DNA from: Gremmenia infestans
Taxonomy: Eukaryota; Ascomycota; Leotiomycetes; Helotiales; Hamatocanthoscyphaceae
DNA length: 64,000 bases
Reading direction: 5' to 3'
NCBI GenBank assembly: GCA_032629725.1
Contig: JAFEVB010000021.1
Coordinates: 248,001-312,000, forward strand
Shown: positions 53,409 to 64,000 of the stretch, piece after piece
How positions within the stretch are numbered: position 1 is the first letter of the stretch
Layout of the letters: every line of letters starts with the position of its first letter
Program-made: the position numbers and the translations under genes
Notes under the pieces: model-generated
Databases searched by the model: none
Told to the model about the DNA's origin: nothing
What the model saw: the letters and a program-made list of their open reading frames with translations, nothing else

Positions 53409-55205
53409 ATGGGTTTCGACGACCTGATGTTGAAGCTCGACGAGGCCGTGACCGGTCTCCTTGGACAGTGGGATGCTACCTCAACGGCTATTGTAGGAGC
53501 ACTCATCGCTTTCGTTGCCTACCAAATCATCACCACCCGCGATCCAGATGCGCATCCTATGCTCCTGGCCCGCCAAGCACAAGCATCACCCGTCCGAAAA
53601 GAAGGAGAGTCTGCCGTTTTCCGATCCCACTCTGCCCCTCATGGCATGCCCTTAAACTCCGGCCTTAATGTGAAGGACCCCGGTGACTCCAAATGGAGCC
53701 GAGGAAGAGATGGGGATCTTCGAGATATATGGCGTATAGTTATAGCCGGCCGTCGAGACAAAGATGGAGTTGCGACGGGAGAAACGAGTGATCTCTTGAC
53801 AGTCCTAGGATCCGAACAGATTATCAAGCATGATCTTGGTATGCATTACACTCCGCTCTACAATATCTCATTCTGACACGAGTAGCCGATGTGACGCGAC
53901 AAATAAACCTGATCGGCCAACATATCAAACAAAATGGTGGAAATAACGTTGCCATCTATCTCCCAAATTCGATCGAATTTCTTGCCGCTCTATTTGCTTG
54001 TGCTTTCTACGATTTGACCGCCATATTAGTACCATACCACCAGGACGACCCAGTAGACAAGCTCATTTCCCTGCTTCAAAAGTCTGGAGCGGATACCGTA
54101 ATAGCTGCGGTGGGATCATTCCCATTTGATGTCATCAGCAAAAGCTACCCGGCTCTCAAGCAACTCATCTGGGTCGTGGATGAAGGTAGCAAGCACATGG
54201 ATTGGAATGAAGTGCCTAAGGGAACTGGCGGTCCAGTCAATGTCTCAACATGGCAAGATATCATTCAAGATGCTGCACCAACTGCGGGGTCGGATCTTCC
54301 ACTGGTAGATCGCACAAGCAAGCCAAAGAACGTCGTTGCCTTCTGGCCTACGGGAGAAATGGTGGAGTACACAAATGCCAACATTATTGCTGGTGTTGCT
54401 GGGCAGCTTACATCCATACCGACAACCCAGCGTATAACCCCCGAAGACCTTTTCCTACCAATCGACTCTTTATCAACCATGTACCCGCTCGTTTTAACAC
54501 TCTCTGCCCTCTACTCCAACGCTTCTGTGGCTTTGAACTCCGTGGCCAGTTTTAGTCCTGACATCGTCTTGGCAACCCAAGGAATCGCCCCCACAGTCAT
54601 TGTGGCATCAGCAGAAACGCTCGCAAAGACTCATTCAGAGACCGCAGCGAAGATGAACTCCTCTCTATACCAGGCTGTTCACTGGTTCCAAACTCGAGCT
54701 CTCGTTCAGCAAGGGGTCATGCCAATTGCAACTGTCTTCTCACGCATGTTTGATTCCCTTCGCCCCATAATTGGAACCACGCCAGGAAAACTTCGCCTGA
54801 TTTTCGTATCAGAGCCAGTCGGCGCCCCATCAACACCTTTAAGCGCCGAGACCTTGTCTGATCTGCGTATTTATACGGGTGCTAGAACTATCTATTCTCT
54901 CACATCTGCTAAGGTTGCAGGTGCCGTCACTCAAACTGGGCTTTATGACTACAGAGTTGACGCGGGGACGGACAAGTACTCACACTTCGGAGCTCCCGTA
55001 ACAAGTGTCGAGATATTCTTCAAAGACAAGACACACAAAACCACAGATGAAAATGCTGCAGGAGAGGTAAGAGTATCCCCTCTATCTGTGAGAATCCAGC
55101 TAATGATTGCAGATTTACGCACGCGGTCCAGCCGTTGTGGGAGGAGAAGCATCTCTGGGGGTTGAAGGCAAGACAAAGGCTGATTGCACCCTCGCTTTGG
55201 TTTAG
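53409..55205 (+). CDS. AMP-binding-domain protein with N-terminal membrane anchor
   Basis: Exons 53409-53838, 53886-55066 and 55113-55205 encode 567 aa. A single membrane helix lies near residues 25-44 (STAIVGALIAFVAYQII). The rest aligns with the N-terminal part of acyl-CoA synthetase-like AMP-binding domains: NVAIYLPNSIEFLAALFACA, LIWVVDEG, VVAFWPTGEMVEYT and the late YARGPAVVGG. The P-loop of active enzymes (a TSGTTGxPKG-type motif) is missing; the position reads FWPTGEMVEYTNAN. The C-terminal lid with the catalytic Lys is also absent. It is probably a non-catalytic relative. Its role is unknown. The splice joins are clean, so the missing motif is not a mis-spliced exon. Confidence 0.75.
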
Positions 55206-56845
55206 TAAATAGACGATTCACGGTATATGGATGTCATCTAGGAGATAAATGGACATATTATATCTACTCATTCATCGACTTGAAATTGGAAGGATATTTC
55301 ATGGTCCCGAGCAAGTGCCAGTACGTACTACTTCGAACATTCTCTCATACAAATGTTGTATGTTGGAAGGCTCCGAATTTCTTAGCACAGTTTAGAATCA
55401 TTTGGTCCAACAATACAACACCTAGTGTGATTGCCTCTGCAAGTGCACCGTATTCCTCTGTTGGTCGTTTGCCTCATACTCTTCACAGGAGGCTTCTTTA
55501 TATTGCATTTGGTTTCTTTCGCCTTTCGAAGCTTGACGCCGAGCGATTCGTATGCATTATTTTTTAGTCATGCTCTATTGTAAGTCAGAGCAAAATTACC
55601 CAATGCTATTGCATGACATTGCTACTTCTCAGATGGCAAAATTACCTTTAAAAATCCACCCGAGATGCCACGTTTTTAACACTTGATATAACTTGAGCCA
55701 TATAAAGACCACTTCAATTTCTCAATTTCCATCAGCTAAACCCTAGATTAGATTCTGGTTGTGCCGCTTTGATGGGTCGCATAAACTATCGGTTTTAGTA
55801 CTTGTCACATGGTAAATTACTCCAAATGGAACGAAGGGTGGTTGGTAGCTTCATCACCGCAGTGAACCGTGATAATCAAATGAAGCGTCTATTCTCAAAG
55901 CTACAATTTAGAGTATTACTCTGACTTCCCCAGCTTTTCATTCAAGATCAAATACCAGACGTCGTTACTTTTAGAAACTCACTAGCATTATGCACTCCAT
56001 CAAATCAAAACCGCCACTAACAAATGTCGCAATTTAAAGTTATTCGTCTGAACTCCAGCCCACTATCTGAAGATCATACATCGATTGACGCAAAACCACG
56101 TCCTCTGCACGGTTTGATCCTCTAGGATTCGCCTCCCGTGTTTCGATAGTCAGGGGTATTGCAACGTCAAGCGAGACCCTTCGATCCCCGGAAAGCTTGA
56201 TACAACTGCGGCTCATCCTCCTTTCGCCTCGTCAATTCTCTAGTTCCTGCCTCGTTTCTTTTTTGGGCTTCTCTTTTTGGACGGGGTTTAAAGATGCGTT
56301 GCTTGCGCAATTTGCTTCAGTTGGACTGGAAGGATCTTGCTTGCGGGTGTTACACGTCTTGGTTTCCTTCCTAGGTTGATTTGGATTCTAAGGGACTAGG
56401 AAACTGCTCTTAGGCGCATTTGTTTGAAGGGGATGGTCTGTTACGCGACCGCTTAAGCCCGGATGCGAAAGTACGGCGTGAGGCTCGAATGCATGCTTTT
56501 GCGACAGTGGCTCACAGTGTGGACATGCCTATATCTTATCACCGCTACCTTTTGATCCTTCTAGTTTGGATATTGTCACTATGGGGTTGTTGCGTTTGGG
56601 TTTATGCCGAGTGGCTTGGGATGAACTGGCATGAAATCAATATCTTGAAACTCGATGAGATCTTGCCTCGCTCAGGGAAAGTATATAGTTGTAATTCCCT
56701 TCTAGTTTCGAATCATCATCCACGGCTCGACATTTCCGCTGTGAAGGTTCTTCTCTGTCTTCTATTTTCCTGTTTCTTTACTACCGCAATCATTCGTTAC
56801 ATTCACTCAATACACCGAACAGTCGCCGGTATACATTCGTTCGAA
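55206..56845. other. intergenic 1.64 kb, no supported gene
   Basis: AT-rich flank of the AMP-binding gene, then the promoter of the SLT-like gene. The long open frame before 56846 is in frame with the next gene, but it contains no signal-peptide start and is treated as leader. Confidence 0.45.
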
Positions 56846-57779
56846 ATGACTTTCAGCTTTGCATCTGTCGTTCTTCTATATCTTGCCTCAGCATCTTTGG
56901 CAGCTCCGCTTGTCAATACAACGATGGAACAGATGGCGGCAAATAGCACAAACTATGCCAACACTACGTTAGAACAAATGGCAGCGGATCCCAGTAATTA
57001 CGCCGATACTACGGCAGAGCAGATGGCAGTTAATACCACCAGTACCACAGCATTACCTCTTTTAACCAGCGATGTCGCCGCCTCAGCTGGCCCCGTCCCG
57101 AGCACGAAAACCACCTTCACAGGCGACGGCAGTCCAGCAGCCGGATGGCCAACAATAGACAAATGGGCAACCTTCTCCACAATGTAAGCCGTTCCCCCCG
57201 CCAAACCAAACCCCTCCACCCAACTAATTCCCACTCAAGCTAACAACCCACCCCCACAGCCTATCCAACAACCTCCCCTTCCTCCAAACCTCGTGTTCCC
57301 AATTCGCCCAACCCAACAACTCACCAACCGAACTAACCGCCCTCAGCACCGCCATCCAGTCCATCTCCAACCTTACCGCCGTTGACCCCCGCTTCATCCT
57401 CGCAGCCGTAATGCAAGAATCCAAAGGCTGCGTGCGCGTCCCCACCACACAATCCCCCCTCAACAACATCATGAACCCCGGGCTCCTACAGTCCCACAAC
57501 GGGGCAAATAGCTGTTTCGGCGTGTCTCCGTGTCCAGCGGAGAAGATCTCGGGTATGGTTAGTGATGGAGTGGCAGGCACGGCAGGTGGGGATGGGCTGC
57601 AGCAGACGCTGGCGCAGGCAACGGGGTCGGCAGTGGGGGCGAGGGATGCGCAGGCTGTTTATATTGCGGCGAGGATCTATAATACAGCGGGATTTACGAA
57701 GGGGCAGGATTTAGGGGGCGGGAGCACGGCGAGTTATGCTAGTGATGTTGCGAATCGGTTGTTGGGGGTTGTGTTTTGA
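56846..57779 (+). CDS. secreted SLT/lysozyme-like protein with N-terminal repeats
   Basis: Exons 56846-57183 and 57260-57779 encode 285 aa. The signal peptide is MTFSFASVVLLYLASASLAA. Next come three copies of a unit like NTTxEQMAAxxxNYA (about residues 24-60), rich in Asn and Thr and likely glycosylated. The C-terminal domain is SLT/lysozyme-like, with the probable catalytic Glu in ILAAVMQESKGC, NPGLLQSHNG, and YIAARIYNTAGF. The frame is open for 142 codons upstream of the chosen ATG, but only this start gives a signal peptide. It is a paralogue in type of the protein at 36283-37087. Confidence 0.85.
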
Positions 57780-58263
57780 TCTTTTACAGGTTCGGATTTA
57801 TGGGGGCCAAGCGATGGAAAATAAGAGTAATTTACACTTGAGCTTTGACTGATATGCTTTATTTCTAATTGCTGCATTTATGACTGAGAGCTCATGGCTT
57901 TCAATACAATATCTCCTAATGAGAGCTCCGGGAATCCCAAAGACTTAAAACCCAGGAAATAATCTCGCGTGTTGTGTAACTGACTGTTCGATACCCAGAA
58001 GAACATTTCCTTTAGTTCGTTACATGAAAGTGGTATGTAGAAGCTTTGCCCAAGCAAGTTTGCCCCAACTGGCACATCCTAAAACGCCCTCTAAACGCCC
58101 TCTGAACACCAAGAACACCAAGAACACCACAAACACCAAGAACGCCATCCAATCACCACGAGAATCCCAAGAACGCCATCTAATCACCATGAGAAGCTTG
58201 TTGTCTGCAACTTTTCCAATCGTGGAGAAGAACGTCCCACTCTGCCAAAGGTAATGTAGGTAT
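57780..58263. other. intergenic with a degenerate minisatellite
   Basis: About 480 bases between convergent genes. The second half holds the CACCAAGAA-type minisatellite described separately. Confidence 0.45.
58078..58195 (+). repeat. degenerate minisatellite
   Basis: Imperfect copies of units such as AACGCCCTCT, AACACCAAG and AACGCCATC(C/T)AATCACCA are arranged head to tail over about 115 bases. The copies differ at several positions. Confidence 0.7.
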
Positions 58264-59842
58264 TCAGTTGAATCGACGTGCGCTGAACATGGGTGTCACT
58301 TGGCTGCGAGTGTAGGACAACTCAATGTTGGCCTGCTTGAAAGCCTCCGGCAGTTCGTTGTCGCCAGTGATATCTTTGAGATCGTACTCCCATACATCCC
58401 TAGTAGAATCCTCCTTGATTTCTTTCCACAGAACCAGTTTTCTCAGTTTGTTGTAGCAGAGCGCCTTGCTTGTTGCAATCGGTAACAGGAAGTTGTCCAG
58501 CTCGCCTTTCTCAAACTCGTTCTCATCTCCATCCTCACCCTTGTCATGCAAGGCTAGTTGCAGCTGTTCCACTGAAGAGGGTAACTTTGTGTTCACCCGT
58601 CCATAATCCCCCTCGTCGTACGCGCTTTCGGACAACTTCAAGAATCCCACGGCGGATTTTCCGAGCGCCAAGAAGGTGAGAGGTATGCCTATTCGTCGTA
58701 GCTGAGAGAATTGTCTGAGGTTTGTAATATTGCCCATGCCTGTTCCATCCTCCATATGGTGATTGCCGTGAATGAACAACTCCTCTAGGGTAGATTTCTG
58801 TGGGTCCAGGGCTGAGGTGAAGTCCGTTGCAGACAGGTGTTTATCCCCATTTCCAGTCGAGAGCCAATTGTTGTCATAGACCTCGTACCAGAATGACTTT
58901 AATGACTTGGGCCATTTGAGGAGTTCAAATAAACCAGCACCCACACAAGCGCTTTGCGGGAATGACAAACTCGTAATGTTTGATGTATTAGCTCTTCCAA
59001 GCGTAGCTACCTCGTTTGAAATGCTCCAGCATCTGACCTCCACAATGGACAGGGACTTGAGAGTCTCTATACTGAATAGAGAATATAGTTTGTCCGGGCA
59101 CATGGGAACATTGCTAGATTTGTCGGCCGTGTCGAATGCAATCTCTCGGGAATGGACTTGTAAACTCGTCAAAGCACGGTTTGATGATAGAAGATATGTC
59201 AGTTGCGGTTTGTATAGGCCAATGCTGTTGAGTTCCGGCGCAAAATGAACATTCTTGACATTCGTTGAAGCAAGAAGGACTTTTATAATCCTGGAAACAT
59301 CGGACTCTTGTCCTCGGAGTTGGCACTCGAAGCTTGCTCCCGTCACAAGGGCGCGTAGTGATGCAGATTCTGATAGAGTTTGTAGGAATCGCCCAATGCT
59401 GAAGATACGTGTCTCTTGTCGGAGTCCAGATCCAAATGGGTCACGGCACTGGATGTACTGGGTTGTCCACTAGATCACGGGGAGTTAGTTAATTCCTCCT
59501 CAAGAGTGTTTTGAGAGCAGAAGTAGAGCAAGTTCCCTCTTTAGGAAGTTTGTAAAGAGTATTTGGAGTACATAAGACAAAACATGATAGAACGGGGTAG
59601 GGTAGAATCAAAGAGCCAGTTATCCTTACGTCGGGGAATCTTGGGGTTGGCTTGCCATTTAACTGCGCATTAAACCTTCCGACTGTAGCCTTTTCCCACA
59701 GATATACAGTATGATACAGCGCAGCAGTAGCTGGGCCGCTCAGCTTTCGTGAAACCAGTGCCAATGCTGCACGCGATTCTTGTGGCAATAGACAAAAAGT
59801 ATCGAACAGAAGCTCGGCGGGGAGACTCTCGAGGTCTGCCAT
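58264..59842 (-). CDS. F-box protein, leucine-rich-repeat-like
   Basis: Exons 59630-59842 and 58264-59469 join in phase 0 and encode 472 aa. The N-terminus is an F-box (LESLPAELLFDTFCLLPQES, RAALALVSRKL). The remainder has leucine-rich, irregular repeats (LTSLQVHSREI, ETLKSLSIVEVRCWSI, STLEELFIHGN, NLRQFSQLRRIG, KLRKLVLW), as in fungal F-box proteins with LRR-like substrate domains. It would act as the substrate adaptor of an SCF ubiquitin ligase. The target is unknown. The start at 59842 begins right at the F-box; the 29 in-frame codons upstream add nothing recognisable. Confidence 0.85.
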
Positions 59843-61659
59843 GTTGTAATATCGGTCGAAAAACTGCGAAGGCAATGCTGATATGATAGTGTAAGCTATA
59901 GTCGTGTGTGCTAGCTTTGGTGAGTTCAATTTTACTCGCTGCGAGGAGAGTTTGGATATCCAGAAGTGTAGAGCACCAGTCGTAATAGGCGTTGGGGTTG
60001 AGGGAGGTAAGGTCTGGATATCCTGGTAAAGCCAATTATTGTCTGTAGGAGTATGTAAAGGGTGTAAGGGTGGAGGAGGAGTTCTCGTGTGAGAGAATTA
60101 AAAAATTCTCTGCGGGCAGGTTGCTTGTTGAGAGACCAGATTTCCGGCAGTATATAATGGGAGCAAATGCAAATGAATCCCAGGCTTGCAGGCCATCATC
60201 AACAGTATATCCACTCTCCATCCAAATTTCTACCTGAACAGACAAGTCAAACTTCTTTATCATCAGGTTGGCTAAGACTTAACCTTCTATTAAAAAGTGT
60301 ATTGTAGGAACCCTTTTATTCGATCGCGAGCCTCTCCTTCACGTTGTTCGAGAATCCGAATCCAGTATCTTCAAGACCGAAACCTCCTCAAAAATCTCCC
60401 CAGACTCGATTTTTCTCTTCGCATACTTGCGACCGTCGTTACGAAATCGAAATGAGCGAGTTCAACACAGTTTCTATAGCCAGCTGGCTCTGCCTCAGCC
60501 CGAGGATGTCACTTCTCAACATCGAACGTTCCCGAACAACCAGTCAAATAACCAGGACCTCTTCATATCTGCGCATAAGATCCTCTCATTATCCTTCAGT
60601 GGTTGATACGGCTCTGCGACGCTGTCTGCGCGAGGAATATGCACGAAGTGCCGATTTTATGACATTGGGAATATCTGGTTGTTGGTTTGGAAGATTGAAG
60701 AGACATGATCGGTGTGATTAAGGGCACTGAGTGGCTACAAGGGTATTCGAAGGGATGGCATGCATAATGATGGCTTCGTTGGAAATAATGGATGATCTTC
60801 GACTGACAATGGCAGTGAGAAGATCGAAAAGTTGGCACTGGGCTCTGGCAGGCTTGTTGGCACTCTATACAACTCCATGGCATCGATACTGGAAGCGTAA
60901 TAATTCATGATACTGTGGGCAGCAATTAGCAGGGGATGGACACAAAGGATGGAATATAATGGTTGCCAAAGGAGGGATCGGAGTGTGGAATGTTCGCAGG
61001 AGCTAGTGCCCCCTTACTTCAAGATTTGAGATCCTCCATACACATCTGCAATCCTCATACCATACGACAACAGCCAAAGGGCGCGAAGGATTATGTGGAA
61101 AGTCATATAAAGCCTGAATGTACGGTAGTATGCTTGGTAGTGGTGGTATTACGAGGAGATGGGTGCTTTTTATAGCTTTACAGCAACGTTACAGCTAGAC
61201 GATACACGGGCTTCAATAGATAGACTACAAGGTCTATATACACATTATACGGATCCTATCATGATGCAGAGAGAAGCCGCAGTGCAATGGAGTAGAATAT
61301 TGGTTTGGATTTATAATAAGGAATTTGTAGCAAGAAAAGAAGCGATAAAGCTATACTGGGAACAGCCTGCTAAGATACATATTCACGATTATGATTTTAC
61401 CCTGTTCTGTTGAACTGAATCATAGTTTATCCGCTGAATGATTCTACGGAACTACCTGCAAACCATATGTGACTCAAGCCACAAGTGAAGTTTGCGAGCC
61501 ATCTTATGAGTAATGCAATCAGTATTCCAAGTCCAGTTTTTACTAGAACAAATAGTAGGTGAACAATTAATCAAGTCATAGATTAGACACGGCTGAGAAA
61601 TAGACTGGCGGTATATAGAAGACTTTTGCGTATAGCAATTCTAATTATCCCCTCGATCT
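59843..61659. other. gene-poor region, no supported gene
   Basis: Several frames of 70-125 codons occur. One plus-strand stretch (about 60277-60606) is open for roughly 110 codons with no Met and protein-like composition (VGTLLFDREPLLHVVRESES), ending at TGA. It could be a relic exon. None can be named. Confidence 0.35.
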
Positions 61660-61863
61660 ATGATAAACCAAGACTTCTTAATGATGTGGAGCGTGTGTCA
61701 AATTTATGCGACGGCACAAAAGTATCGTCTAAGTGAAATTGGCGTGAGAAGTTTTATGAACGCCATCGTTTTTCTGAACACTTTAAAACTTGGCAACTTG
61801 TGCTGGCAAATATTTCTTCTGTGTCAAAGGTCTAACTTAGTATTCAGGCGATTCATCAAATGA
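61660..61863 (+). pseudogene. possible relic of a BTB-domain protein
   Basis: A 67-codon frame from an ATG at 61660 contains WSVCQIYATAQKYRLSEIGV followed by RSFMNAIVFLNTLKL. This resembles the segment just after a BTB/POZ domain, where fungal proteins often read like VYVLADKYDI. No BTB core is visible upstream. A chance match is possible. Confidence 0.25.
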
Positions 61864-64000
61864 TTTATCAACGTATACTTATTGAATGGTCCAATAACAT
61901 TAACTACTCACGCCGCTAGCAATAAAGCATTTGTGTCCAGCATAGTCAACAGCTGTGGAGGATTTACCTTAAGTTGATTACCTAAAGAGTAGCCCCCGGA
62001 ATAAAGCTCTACTAAGAACTATAATATAGTGTGGAGTATTATATGCAACCAGTATGGAATTGTATCCTAATCATGCTTAGTAAGTAGGTTAAGAGGAGCT
62101 GGTGGAGGTCTGGTTGGTCCAGAATATGTGTAACGTTCATAAGATTCTATACCCCGCAACGTAAATTTCATCTGTATTTTGCTTATACCGAATCGGACTT
62201 CAGAAAAGGGCAGCTCGCGTTACACACCGCGCCACAAGCTTGGAGGCGCAATTATGATCGAGCGTTTACTCTAAGCTCGTCATTTGACTCCTATAGTATT
62301 CTATGGCCTTCCATACAAAAGGACGGCTAATTATAAACCCCTAGATACTTTACTATGCTTCCTCGTACTAGATGTATGTTAAAAGCAGCACTTGTTATCC
62401 TCGACTTTCAGTGTCCGACGCCACCTAGCATACTTCATAGTATGTTCTATTTCTCGCATCGTGCGATTTGGATGCCTATACCTGAATATCTTTTAACTTA
62501 CTAGTAGGCGTAGATTTCAGGAAGTCTCGTCTCTGATACCCGATTTAACACCCAAAGATCGAACTTCTGAGCAATCCTCAATCCTTCCTTCCATATCACC
62601 TAAGACAATCTCAACGAAGCCCTCTTCAACCACACTATTTCCACTGCGTTGCAACTCGGCTTCTGGCCCTCTACTGTCAGCATTAAATGTTACAAGTAAC
62701 GTGAACAAATACAACTTCGCACTTCCAAACCTACCTACGAACACTACCAAAAAAAAACCAGAACTAATTTATTCGAGAATCTATATGCTACCACCACTAA
62801 TACTCGAGCTCCCCCAAACCCATGACCACACATTCTTTTACCATGCGTTGAAAAAGCAATAAAAAATATGCAAAAACCTCAGGTCAGCAGCCGCTAACCT
62901 TAGGATAACCCCCTAGCGATTAAACATTAAAGGAGATTTTACATTCCTACTTGCCAATACATGATTTGTCCTGACCCACTTAGCCAAGTGGGCGCCTTTC
63001 TATGTTTGACGATATGTTTTATCTTATTTTAATATATACTTAGTATAAGTGAATCTGGCGGTATGCCGAAGATTTAGCGGTTTTGCAGTGGAAAGAAAGG
63101 TAGGACCTATGTAGGTACCTAGTACCCCATGATTTGCCAGGGTTAGCTGCTTTGTCTTGGAGAAGAAATAACCGTAGCCTCTCTAGACGTCAGTTTTGCG
63201 CTCATACTGCCTTATGTCATATCTCTTCTCGAAGGCCACCCTCTTCCTCTGAGGCACTGCCTCGGACTGTACAGTCTAAACAAGAATGAACTATCAGCTA
63301 TGTAAGCTGACTTGTTGCAAATATGAATGACGACAACGAGAAGTAGGACGCTGGAAAGGGCGGCAGCAAAGGGCGGCAGCCAAGGGCTGTCTTGGGGCCG
63401 AAGAGAATGTGCCGTATCGTTGAGGAGAGGGGTTGTGTTAGGGCTTGATCGTCAAAGAGTTACATCAAAAACGGATGATCGATCAGGCGTTTCACAGTAA
63501 AAGTGCAAATAGACATTAGGCTGAAAGTCAAACATAATTATTTGAAGATAAATTCTGCAGAGCTCGCTTTCCCTAATCCCACACCTAAAAGATTCACATC
63601 GTGTTTGCCTGTTTACTTGGTATTTGGTCTGATATGAAGTTTATGCTTGCCGTGAAGAGTTCGCAGTAATCAAGGTGTTCTGCCACAGTTCAGTAGAGCA
63701 TGAATAGAAGGGTTCTATGACTAAGACAACTACGAAGAGCAAAGCTCAAAATATAGAAATAGAAAGATGGCTGGGGATGGGAATAACCTCAAGGGCATGC
63801 ACGGACCAAGTCCATAAGCGAGCCTCTAGTGTCTCAATCCCGAACATGACATGTTCCCCCTTTTCCTAGTGCTGGCCAGCAGTTACCGTGTTCATTATCA
63901 CTGATTTTTGAGTAGTTACGAACTAATACACTACCAATACCCCTTCTATTCATGTTCGGCCTATCATGACTGTAAGAATACTACATATAATATGTTGTGA
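61864..64000. other. AT-rich gene-poor right end
   Basis: About 2.1 kb to the window edge. A 77-codon minus-strand frame at 62517-62750 has a hydrophobic start but no ATG and no recognisable domain. No repeat, RNA gene or coding segment is supported. Confidence 0.45.

Noticed and set aside
62517..62750. 77-codon minus-strand frame with hydrophobic start
   Set aside because: No ATG at the start and no recognisable family; not enough for a gene call.

Overview
The window looks like nuclear DNA of a filamentous ascomycete. Genes sit on both strands, most carry several short GT-AG introns of about 45-80 nt, and the proteins belong to standard fungal families. Several accessory families are ones I associate with Leotiomycetes/Helotiales; that placement is an inference from memory, not a search. 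Exon models below were built by reading splice sites and checking that the joined lengths stay in frame.

Layout. 0-1.25 kb: edge of an unidentified gene, then a kinase 5' fragment abutting an antisense AAA (BCS1-like) fragment. 1.27-7.8 kb: housekeeping genes for the XPD/Rad3 helicase, splicing factor Prp3 (with an apparent frameshift) and the 5' end only of the RNA polymerase I largest subunit. 7.8-23.6 kb: an accessory island poor in intact genes. It holds a Myb/SANT gene tail, a decayed bZIP gene, a decayed gene resembling DUF7924 proteins, two small divergent genes, a BCS1-like relic, an F-box/ankyrin gene with an in-frame stop, a chromo/Myb-like gene with a frame break and a GC-rich degenerate coding stretch. 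Many of its nonsense codons are what C-to-T (or complementary G-to-A) changes would give, as expected of repeat-induced point mutation.

23.9-34.9 kb: intact genes for Gtr1/RagA GTPase, a large AAA ATPase with a GC-AG intron inside its Walker A codons, a STAND-type N-terminal-domain protein, and a divergent pair of MlrC-like M81 metallopeptidase and MFS sugar transporter. 35-41 kb: a decayed accessory gene, a secreted SLT/lysozyme-like protein and a secreted AA9 LPMO. 41.6-55.2 kb: Trk potassium transporter, an epoxide-hydrolase-like protein without the usual catalytic residues, HID1, the nucleoporin Pom34 and an AMP-binding-domain protein without a recognisable adenylation P-loop. 56.8-59.8 kb: a second secreted SLT-like protein with a three-copy Asn/Thr repeat and an F-box protein. 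59.9-64 kb: gene-poor, AT-rich DNA.

Working together: Gtr1 acts in TORC1 nutrient signalling. The M81 enzyme and sugar-porter pair share one promoter region. The LPMO and the two SLT-like proteins are secreted enzymes acting on polysaccharides. XPD, Prp3, Pom34, HID1 and Trk are general cell machinery. I did not find one convincing new multi-gene system; the most unusual material is the decaying accessory island and the small gene pair inside it.
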